Shown here piece by piece: positions 52,673 to 58,942 of a stretch of DNA of 64,000 nucleotides. This stretch comes from RPRB01 sp035501615. Its GTDB lineage: Bacteria; Myxococcota; Myxococcia; Myxococcales; Myxococcaceae. The position numbers and the translations under genes were made by a program. The notes under the pieces are model-generated. The model searched no databases. It had not been told where the DNA came from and saw only the letters and a list, made by a program, of their open reading frames with translations. How positions within the stretch are numbered: the first letter of the stretch is position 1; each line of letters begins with the position of its first letter. The stretch is taken from assembly GCA_035501615.1 (NCBI GenBank), contig DATJVY010000152.1, positions 62,001-126,000 of the forward strand. Direction: 5' to 3'.

Positions 52673-53338
52673 ATGGCTCCCAACCAAGGCTTCACGCTCT
52701 GGCTGACCGGAATGTCCGGCGCCGGGAAGACCACCCTGGTCGACTACATCGCCGCCCGGCTCCGCCAGGTGGCCCGCGCGGTCGAGGTCCTCGACGAGAA
52801 CGACCTGGCCGACGACCTCTGGGGCGGCGCGGGGGACACCAAGGAGGAGCGGAACCTCGGCGTGCGCCGGATGGGCATCGTGGCGAACATGCTCACCCGG
52901 AACCAGGTGGCGACGCTGGTGGCCTCGGTCAGTCCGTACAAGGGTGCCCGCGAGGAGAACCGGCGGCTGATCGGCCGGTTCCTCGAGGTGTACGTCGATT
53001 GCCCCACCGAGAAGCTCATCCAGCGGGACTCGACCGGGCGCTACAAGAAGGCGCTCGCCGGAGAGATTCCCAACTTCGTCGGCATCACCGAGCCGTACGA
53101 GCCCCCCTCCTCCCCGGAGGTGACCATCCGCTCGGACGTGGAGACCGTCGAGTCCGGAGCGCTGCGCATCTTCCAGGCGCTCTTGGACATGGGCCACGTC
53201 ACGCCGGAGGAGATGAAGGTCATCACCGGCAAGCGGATGAAGGCTGGTCCCGCGCGTCGGGGCGCACGTGCCCGTCCCGCGGCCCGCGCCGCCCGGGTGG
53301 CCAAGGCGAAGCCCCGCAAGGCCAAGGGCAGGCGCTGA
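52673..53338 (+). CDS. cysC: adenylylsulfate kinase-like protein with basic C-terminal tail
   Basis: A 221-residue P-loop kinase from ATG 52673. GMSGAGKTT (13-21) is Walker A, and SVSPYKGAREENRR and RDSTGRYKKALAGEIPNFVGI match the APS-kinase family. The substrate motif that reads D-G-D-N-x-R in typical CysC is DENDLA here (41-46), so the Arg that grips APS is absent. From about 187 the protein ends in a Lys/Arg/Ala-rich tail, histone-like and unusual for CysC. By family it would phosphorylate APS to PAPS; because of the motif change the substrate is uncertain. It is followed 22 bp later by larE. Confidence 0.75.
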   Translation: MAPNQGFTLWLTGMSGAGKTTLVDYIAARLRQVARAVEVLDENDLADDLWGGAGDTKEERNLGVRRMGIVANMLTRNQVATLVASVSPYKGAREENRRLIGRFLEVYVDCPTEKLIQRDSTGRYKKALAGEIPNFVGITEPYEPPSSPEVTIRSDVETVESGALRIFQALLDMGHVTPEEMKVITGKRMKAGPARRGARARPAARAARVAKAKPRKAKGRR

Positions 53339-53360
53339 CCTCGGGCGGAGTCCGGCAGCC

Positions 53361-54224
53361 GTGCTGACGTCCGCGGAGTGGGAGTCGCTGGTCGAGCGCA
53401 GCGCGCCGAAGCTCGCCCGGCTCCGCGCCGAGCTCCGGAGCATGGGGTCGGCGCTGGTCGCCTTCTCGGGAGGGGTGGACAGCACCCTCGTGCTCCGCAT
53501 CGCCAGGGACGAGCTCGGTGAGCGGGCGGTCGCCCTCACCGCCATCTCCGCGAGCGTCGCTCCGGAGGAGAAGCGCGAGGCCGAGGCGCTGGCGGCCGAG
53601 CTCGGGGTCCGGCACCTCTCGGTGGACTCCGACGAGGTCGGCGATCCGCGCTACGCCGCCAACCCCACCAACCGCTGCTACTTCTGCAAGAGCACGCTCT
53701 ACGGGCTCTGCACCGGGTGGAAGCAGAAGCTCGGCCTCGCCGCCATCGTCGATGGCTTCAACGCCGACGATCTCCGCGACCACCGTCCCGGCCACCAGGC
53801 CGCCCGCGAGCAGGAGGTGCGCTCGCCGCTGGCCGAGGTGGGGCTCACCAAGGACGAGATCCGCGCCCACTCGCGCGCCCTCGGGCTCCGCACCTGGGAC
53901 AAGCCGCAGATGCCCTGCCTCGCCTCGCGCATCCCCTACGGGACGGCGGTGACGCCCGAGCGGCTGGTGCAGATCGGCAGCGCCGAGTCGGACCTCCGAG
54001 CCGCCGGGCTCCGCAACTTCCGGGTTCGCTACCACGGCGACATCGCCCGGCTCGAGGTCGCGGCCGAGGAGCAGGAGCGGTTCGCCGACCCGGCCTTCCG
54101 CGAGCGCATCCACCGCGCGCTGCGGGCACGGGGCTTCACCTACGTGGCGCTCGACCTGGAGCCGTTTCGCTCGGGCCGGCTGAACGAGGCGATGGGCCTG
54201 CCGTCCCCGGGAGCGCGAACCTGA
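53361..54224 (+). CDS. larE: ATP-dependent sulfur transferase LarE
   Basis: A 287-residue PP-loop enzyme from GTG 53361. The motif SGGVDS is at 36-41, AAIVDGFNADD adenylates the substrate, and DKPQMPCLASRIPYG is the family signature. LarE inserts sulfur into the pyridinium dicarboxylate precursor of the nickel-pincer cofactor. Three Cys (C106 and C109 in NRCYFCK, C186 in MPCLASR) are placed as in LarE proteins thought to use a [4Fe-4S] cluster, rather than the single sacrificial Cys type. No larB, larC or larA is in the window. It neighbours TusA/E1-like and APS-kinase-like genes. Confidence 0.88.
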   Translation: MLTSAEWESLVERSAPKLARLRAELRSMGSALVAFSGGVDSTLVLRIARDELGERAVALTAISASVAPEEKREAEALAAELGVRHLSVDSDEVGDPRYAANPTNRCYFCKSTLYGLCTGWKQKLGLAAIVDGFNADDLRDHRPGHQAAREQEVRSPLAEVGLTKDEIRAHSRALGLRTWDKPQMPCLASRIPYGTAVTPERLVQIGSAESDLRAAGLRNFRVRYHGDIARLEVAAEEQERFADPAFRERIHRALRARGFTYVALDLEPFRSGRLNEAMGLPSPGART

Positions 54225-54763
54225 GCCTGGAAGCGCGACGGCGGTGCGCGCGGGCAGCCGTCGTCCTCGGGCTGGTGCTCGTCCCGGTCGCCGCCGGCGC
54301 CGAGGAGGAGGAGCGCTTCGACCACCGTGGTGCGCTCGGGCTGCTGCTGGGCGGAGGCCTCGACTTCAAGCGCGAGGTGAAGTCCGGTGGCGAGACCGAG
54401 GAGGGGAGGCGGACGCTGGTCGAGGGGCTCCTCACCTTCCCCATGGGCGTGTCGGGAAACGAGTGGACGGCCGGAGCGCGCACGGGCTTCGGTGGGCCCT
54501 CGGTGGACGTGGCGATCGCCGGTGGGCTCCGGGCCTACTTCGGCGACGAGCGGTTCAAGACCTACCTCACCGCGGAGCTCGCGCTGCACGTCGCGCCCAA
54601 CGTCACCGCCGGGCCCCGGCTCGGCGTGGGCATCCAGTACGAGATCCTCCCGACCTTCGGGCTCTACCTCGGTGGCGCGGCCGAGGTGACCGCCGGGGAG
54701 GGCATCCGCATCGCCGGCGCCGTCGTGGGGGGCATCCAGCTGAGGACGTACGTCTTCGAGTGA
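54221..54763 (+). CDS. small outer-membrane beta-barrel-like protein, probable CTG start
   Basis: About 180 residues. A signal peptide (RAAVVLGLVLVPVAAGA) is followed by acidic residues and a series of alternating beta-strand segments with aromatic ends (GALGLLLGGGLDF, EWTAGARTGFGG, TYLTAELALHVAPN, IQYEILPTFGLYLGG) finishing in an aromatic-containing LRTYVFE. These are typical of small porin-like barrels. No ATG, GTG or TTG precedes the signal peptide in frame. CTG 54221 overlaps the larE stop (CTGA) and has GGGAG upstream, so I take it as the start. Function is unknown. Confidence 0.6.
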   Translation: MSLEARRRCARAAVVLGLVLVPVAAGAEEEERFDHRGALGLLLGGGLDFKREVKSGGETEEGRRTLVEGLLTFPMGVSGNEWTAGARTGFGGPSVDVAIAGGLRAYFGDERFKTYLTAELALHVAPNVTAGPRLGVGIQYEILPTFGLYLGGAAEVTAGEGIRIAGAVVGGIQLRTYVFE

Positions 54764-54815
54764 CCCGCCCCGGGGCTGGCGACGAAGAAGTTGACGGGCT
54801 GCAGAAACGTAGGAC

Positions 54816-54825
54816 GATGTACATC
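54816..54825. promoter_or_regulatory. palindrome upstream of the RHH gene
   Basis: GATGTACATC is a perfect 10-bp palindrome ending 5 bp before the ATG at 54831. A TTGACG box lies about 20 bp upstream (54791-54796). RHH proteins commonly bind short palindromes with G-T-A-C-like cores at their own promoters, so this is a candidate autoregulatory operator. Confidence 0.4.
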
Positions 54826-54830
54826 AAGGT

Positions 54831-55025
54831 ATGACCATCTCCCACCCGACACCCCGTCTCACCTCGGTCGTGTTCCGGCTCACCCGGGAGCGGCTGGAGG
54901 CGCTCAAGACCCTCTCGCGGACCACCCGCATCCGCCAGAGCGAGTACCTGCGCGAGGCCATCGCCGACGTGCTCAGCAAGCACAACGCCCCGGCGGTGCC
55001 ATTCGTCGTCCCGCCTCAGGCCTGA
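54831..55025 (+). CDS. ribbon-helix-helix (CopG-like) DNA-binding protein
   Basis: A 64-residue protein with a beta-strand (LTSVVFRLTRE) followed by helices RLEALKTLSRTTRIRQSEYLREAIADVLSKH, the ribbon-helix-helix pattern of CopG/MetJ-type regulators. No toxin partner follows; truA lies on the other strand and overlaps by 10 bp. It is probably a small transcriptional regulator, perhaps of itself through the palindrome at 54816. Confidence 0.75.
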   Translation: MTISHPTPRLTSVVFRLTRERLEALKTLSRTTRIRQSEYLREAIADVLSKHNAPAVPFVVPPQA

Positions 55026-55828
55026 AGGAGCGGCACGAAGGGCGGACGGTCCGGGAGCCGGGGCCTCGGCCCGGTGAAGGGCTCGAGCCCGCCGGGGTAG
55101 CCGACCGACCAGAGCGTGAGCGCCCCCGCCGGCGCGCGGAGCCCCTCGAAGACGCTCGCTGACTCGAGCGCGCGCTCCCACGTCCGCGGGTCCACGACGC
55201 CGGCGCCCAGCAGCGCCGCCCCGCCCACGAGCAGGCGGACGCCGTAGCGCCCGAAAGCGTCCCCGACGAGGGCCACCTCCACCAGCCCGTCGCGCTCGGC
55301 CCACCGCACGGCCTGGAGCGTCCTGTGCCGGCGCACGCTCGACGGGGCGTGGAGCGCCGAGAAGTCCCTCGTCCCCACGGCGTGCTCCAGGGCGGTCCGC
55401 ATCCGCCCGAGGTCGACGGTGCGCCCGGCGAGCCGCGGGTGCGTCGCGGGCTCCCAGACGAGGTGCTCCCATCCGGGGGGCACCGGCCCCATCGCGAGCC
55501 GGTAGCGGTACTCCTTCGAGGTGCTCGACCACTGGGCATGGAACCCCTCGGGAGCGGGGAGCGCCGCGGCCACGCCCCAGTCCTCGTCCCCGAGCTCGAG
55601 GAGCGAGGTCGTCGATGTCTCCGCGGGGACGCGCAGGCTCACCGGCTGGCAGCGGGCGTGCACGCCCCGGTCGGTCCTGCCCGCGGGCATGGGGCGCCCC
55701 TCGACGCCACGCGCGGCGAGCGCCCTCTCGAGCGCCTCCTGCACCGAACCGCCGGTCCCCTGGGACTGCCACCCCTGGAACCGGTCGCCCCGGTACCACA
55801 CCCAGAGCACCAGACGACGTCGCCTCAC
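55016..55828 (-). CDS. truA: tRNA pseudouridine(38-40) synthase TruA
   Basis: A 270-residue TruA from GTG 55828. The catalytic motif is AGRTDRGVHA with Asp53; YRGDRFQGWQSQGTGGSVQEALE opens the fold; SKEYRYRLAMG and GTRDFSALHA follow. It converts U38-U40 of several tRNAs to pseudouridine. Some motif residues differ from the E. coli protein but the active site is intact. A TAGCCT box lies 12 nt before the start. Confidence 0.92.
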   Translation of the reverse strand: MRRRRLVLWVWYRGDRFQGWQSQGTGGSVQEALERALAARGVEGRPMPAGRTDRGVHARCQPVSLRVPAETSTTSLLELGDEDWGVAAALPAPEGFHAQWSSTSKEYRYRLAMGPVPPGWEHLVWEPATHPRLAGRTVDLGRMRTALEHAVGTRDFSALHAPSSVRRHRTLQAVRWAERDGLVEVALVGDAFGRYGVRLLVGGAALLGAGVVDPRTWERALESASVFEGLRAPAGALTLWSVGYPGGLEPFTGPRPRLPDRPPFVPLLQA

Positions 55829-55840
55829 GTGTCCGCCGGC

Positions 55841-55850
55841 AGGCTAGACT
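55841..55850. promoter_or_regulatory. overlapping divergent -10 elements
   Basis: AGGCTAGACT contains TAGACT on the plus strand (55845-55850, 17 nt before ATG 55868). On the minus strand it contains TAGCCT (55841-55846, 12 nt before GTG 55828). They share the central TA exactly as at 26035-26044. The intergenic region is only 39 bp. Confidence 0.45.
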
Positions 55851-55867
55851 ACCGCGCTCCCGATACC

Positions 55868-56746
55868 ATGGACTCGCGCGACGCCGAACACGCCGAGCAC
55901 CCGCTCGGCGGAGAGTGGCTGTACCGCAAGGGGGAGCTGGTCCTCGGCCCGGTGCACGGCGCCCAGCTGCTGGACCGCCTCTACGCGGGTGACATCAACG
56001 GTCAGACCGAGGTCGCCCTCGTCGGAGAGGACTTCGAGCGGATCACCCAGGTGGAGGCCCTCCGGGTGCATCTGGCCAAGGCCGAGGCCAAGTGGCGGGT
56101 GGACGCGCTCGAGCGGCGGGTGCGGGACCGGGCCCGCCGCCAGCGGAACGTCCGGCTGAGCATCCTCGCCGCGGTCGCGGTGGTGGTGGCCGGGGTGGCC
56201 GGCGCCGTGGCGCGGTACATGGCGGTGCACGGTACCTTCGACGCCGCGCGGACCGAGGAGGCGGCCATCGCGGTCGAGCCGCCGGTCATCCGGCTCGCGC
56301 GGGCCCGCAAGCAGCAGGACGAGATGCTCGACTACCCGCTGGAGAAGGGGGCTCGGCGTCCCGCCAACCAGGGTCAGCGTCCCGTGGTGCCGGGCAGCCG
56401 GCCAGGCCCGGGAGCGCCCGAGGGCGATTCGGACGACGTGAGCATCGAGGCCAAGTTCGACCGCGGGTCGATCCAGTCGGTGATCGCCCAGCGCCAGCGG
56501 GCGCTGTACCCCTGCTTCGCGGAGGAGGCCAAGCGGTCGCCCGGGCTGACCGAGCGCATCCCCATCGAGTTCGTCATCGGCAACGACGGACAGGTGAAGA
56601 AGCTCTGGGTGGACCACCCGCGGTTCGCGGAGGGCACGCTGCCCGAGTGCCTCCTCAAGGAGCTCCAGCGCTGGCCGTTCCGTCCCTACGAGGGCCAGCA
56701 GGCCACCGTGGGGCTGTCCTTCACCATCGGCCGCGGAGCGGGGTGA
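55868..56746 (+). CDS. GYF-like / AgmX-PglI C-terminal domain membrane protein
   Basis: A 292-residue protein from ATG 55868. Residues 12-75 (EWLYRKGELVLGPVHGAQLL) form a GYF-2-like domain common in myxobacterial proteins. One membrane segment lies at about 98-118 (LSILAAVAVVVAGVAGAVA). A Pro/Gly linker follows, then a C-terminal domain (about 195-290: SVIAQRQRALYPCFAEEAKR to LQRWPFRPYEGQQATVGLSF) that matches the AgmX/PglI, TonB-like tail. Such proteins in Myxococcus are linked to gliding motility or envelope machines; the role here is not shown. Its stop overlaps the next start (TGATG). Confidence 0.82.
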   Translation: MDSRDAEHAEHPLGGEWLYRKGELVLGPVHGAQLLDRLYAGDINGQTEVALVGEDFERITQVEALRVHLAKAEAKWRVDALERRVRDRARRQRNVRLSILAAVAVVVAGVAGAVARYMAVHGTFDAARTEEAAIAVEPPVIRLARARKQQDEMLDYPLEKGARRPANQGQRPVVPGSRPGPGAPEGDSDDVSIEAKFDRGSIQSVIAQRQRALYPCFAEEAKRSPGLTERIPIEFVIGNDGQVKKLWVDHPRFAEGTLPECLLKELQRWPFRPYEGQQATVGLSFTIGRGAG

Positions 56747-57360
56747 TGGCGCGGGCGCCGGTCGCAGAGGCGTCGGCGGGGAGCGACGCCTTCCGGGAGG
56801 AGGTGCTCCGCGCCGCCCGGACCTTCAAGGCCTCCTGGACGGGGCTGGCCCGGGTGCTGACCCGGGTCCGCGACGAGGGGCTGTGGGAACGGTGGGGATT
56901 TCCCAGCTTCGAGGGCTACTGCGCAAAGGAGCTGCGCATCCGCAAGACCACCGCGCTGAAGCTGACTCGCTCCTGGACCTTCCTCGACCGGCACGAGCGT
57001 GGATACCGGCCCGACGCCCCCGACGCCCGGCCCGCGCCGGCGTTCGAGGTGGTCGAGGTGCTGGCCGAGGCCGAGGAGCGCGGGGCGCTCGGCGCCGACG
57101 AGTACCGGAGCATCCGCGACTCCATCTGGGACCCGGACCGTCCCGTCGCCGCGGTGCGCCGAGAGCTGAGCGAGCGCTTTCCCCGCCCCGCCCCCGAAGC
57201 CGCACCGGCCGAGGTGCGCCTGGGTCAGCTCGCACGCAGCGCGAGACGCCTCGCCGAGGAGCTGCGGGTGTGTCGCGGTGTGCCCGCGTCGGTCCGGACC
57301 CAGGCCGATGAACTCGCCGCGGCGGTGGAATCCCTGGCGATCGAGCGCCGGGGGCGCTGA
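56746..57360 (+). CDS. hypothetical helical protein, possibly DNA-binding
   Basis: A 204-residue soluble protein whose ATG overlaps the stop of the GYF-AgmX gene. Residues 20-90 contain FKASWTGLARVLTRVRDEG, then WERWGFPSFEGYCAKELRIRKTTALKLTRSW. The pattern is Trp-rich and ends in a helix-turn-helix-like segment. The rest is charged helices (VLAEAEERGALG, LARSARRLAEELRVCRG). I have the impression of a conserved myxobacterial family but cannot name a function. Coupled translation with the membrane protein upstream suggests a shared process. Confidence 0.6.
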   Translation: MARAPVAEASAGSDAFREEVLRAARTFKASWTGLARVLTRVRDEGLWERWGFPSFEGYCAKELRIRKTTALKLTRSWTFLDRHERGYRPDAPDARPAPAFEVVEVLAEAEERGALGADEYRSIRDSIWDPDRPVAAVRRELSERFPRPAPEAAPAEVRLGQLARSARRLAEELRVCRGVPASVRTQADELAAAVESLAIERRGR

Positions 57361-57493
57361 GCGGGCGCGGGGCCCCTCACCTGGACGCGCCGCGCCCTGC
57401 TCGGACGAGGAGAGGACGCGCCGCCCGCCACCGCACGCAGTCCTGCCGCAGACGTTGCGCCGACGGCGTCTGCCGTGCCCGAAAGTCGGGACT

Positions 57494-57499
57494 TATATT
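57494..57499 (+). promoter_or_regulatory. -10 element upstream of clpX
   Basis: TATATT is a near-consensus -10 box that stands out in the 244-bp gap (57361-57604) before clpX, about 105 bp upstream of its start. No clear -35 box is present (GCCGTG-like sequence at the right distance), so an activator or alternative sigma factor may be needed. The remaining gap shows no gene. Confidence 0.35.
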
Positions 57500-57604
57500 G
57501 GACAGGGACCCCGATCTCGCGGCAGCGTCGGAGGTGGCGCGGGCCTCGGGGTCTGTGCTGGAGTCGTGGGTGTCGGTCAGGGCCATTGCCCTGGAGGTCA
57601 GAGG

Positions 57605-58882
57605 GTGAAGAAGGAGCACACCGTCAACCTGTCCTGCTCGTTCTGCGGGAAGTCACAGCGCGAGGTGCGCAAGCTCATCGCCGGGCCGACGGTCTACATC
57701 TGCGACGAGTGCATCAAGCTCTGCAACGACATCATCGCCGAGGAGCATGACCGGGAAGAGGGCAAGCCGCAGGTGTCGCTTCCCACTCCGACCGAGATCA
57801 AGTCCTTCCTCGACGACTACGTGATCGGCCAGGACCATGCGAAGAAGGTCCTCGCGGTCGCCGTCTACAACCACTACAAGCGCATCTACCAGAAGAAGCC
57901 CGCCGCCCGGATGACCCGGGGGGTGAAGGCCGCGGGCCACGAGGACGTCGAGCTCTCCAAGAGCAACATCCTCCTCATCGGCCCCACCGGCAGCGGGAAG
58001 ACGCTGCTCGCCCAGAGCCTGGCCCGGTTCCTCAACGTCCCCTTCACCATCGCCGACGCGACCAGCCTCACCGAGGCCGGCTACGTGGGCGAGGACGTCG
58101 AGAACATCATCCAGAACCTGCTCCACAACGCCGACTACGACGTGGAGAAGGCCGCCCGGGGCATCGTCTACATCGACGAGATCGACAAGATCGCGCGAAA
58201 GGGGGACACCCCCTCGGTCACCCGCGACGTGGGCGGTGAGGGTGTCCAGCAGGCGCTGCTCAAGATCATCGAGGGGACCCGGGCCAACGTCACTCCCCGC
58301 GGCGGCAAGAAGTACAACCAGCAGGAATACGTCCAGGTCGACACCAGCAACATCCTCTTCATCTGCGGCGGCGCCTTCCACGGCATCGACTCGATCATCC
58401 GCCGCCGGGTCGGGGAGAAGGGCCTGGGGTTCGGCGCGAAGATCGTCCACAAGGACGAGCGGACGGTGGGCGAGCTGCTCAAGCTGGTCGAGCCCGAGGA
58501 CCTCATGAAGTTCGGGATGATCCCCGAGTTCGTGGGCCGGCTCCCGGTGGTGGCGACCCTCAACGACCTGCGCGAGGACGACCTGGTCACCATCCTCACC
58601 CAGCCGAAGAACGCGCTGGTGAAGCAGTACCAGAAGCTCTTCGAGATCGAGAAGGTGAAGCTCAGCTTCACGAAGGAAGCGCTCCGCGCGATCGCCCGGG
58701 AGGCGATGCGGCGGAGCTCCGGCGCCCGGGGCCTCCGCGCCATCATGGAGGACGCGATGCTGGACATCATGTACGACGTCCCGTACCGGGAAGGCGTGCG
58801 GGAGTGCAAGATCACCCAGGAAGTGGTGACCAAGCACGAGCCACCGCAGCTGGTGCTGGAGAAGGAAAAGAAGACGGCCTGA
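57605..58882 (+). CDS. clpX: ATP-dependent Clp protease ATP-binding subunit ClpX
   Basis: A 425-residue ClpX unfoldase from GTG 57605 (GGAGGTCAGAGG precedes). The zinc-binding domain is C11, C14, C33 and C36. The AAA+ domain has Walker A GPTGSGKT and Walker B IVYIDEIDK. RDVGGEGVQQALLKIIEG and IPEFVGRLPVVATL follow. An I-G-F-like loop for ClpP docking reads LGFGAKIVH. clpP and lon are not next to it, unlike many genomes; downstream is a CHAT protease gene 60 bp away. Confidence 0.96.
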   Translation: MKKEHTVNLSCSFCGKSQREVRKLIAGPTVYICDECIKLCNDIIAEEHDREEGKPQVSLPTPTEIKSFLDDYVIGQDHAKKVLAVAVYNHYKRIYQKKPAARMTRGVKAAGHEDVELSKSNILLIGPTGSGKTLLAQSLARFLNVPFTIADATSLTEAGYVGEDVENIIQNLLHNADYDVEKAARGIVYIDEIDKIARKGDTPSVTRDVGGEGVQQALLKIIEGTRANVTPRGGKKYNQQEYVQVDTSNILFICGGAFHGIDSIIRRRVGEKGLGFGAKIVHKDERTVGELLKLVEPEDLMKFGMIPEFVGRLPVVATLNDLREDDLVTILTQPKNALVKQYQKLFEIEKVKLSFTKEALRAIAREAMRRSSGARGLRAIMEDAMLDIMYDVPYREGVRECKITQEVVTKHEPPQLVLEKEKKTA

Positions 58883-58942
58883 GGCGTGGCAGGCGGGTCG
58901 GTGGCCGTCGCCTCTCCATGGCGAGGGAGGCGGGGGTTGTCC

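Noticed and set aside
54831..55025. RHH protein as antitoxin of a toxin-antitoxin pair
   Set aside because: No toxin-like gene lies upstream or downstream in the same direction; truA follows on the opposite strand.
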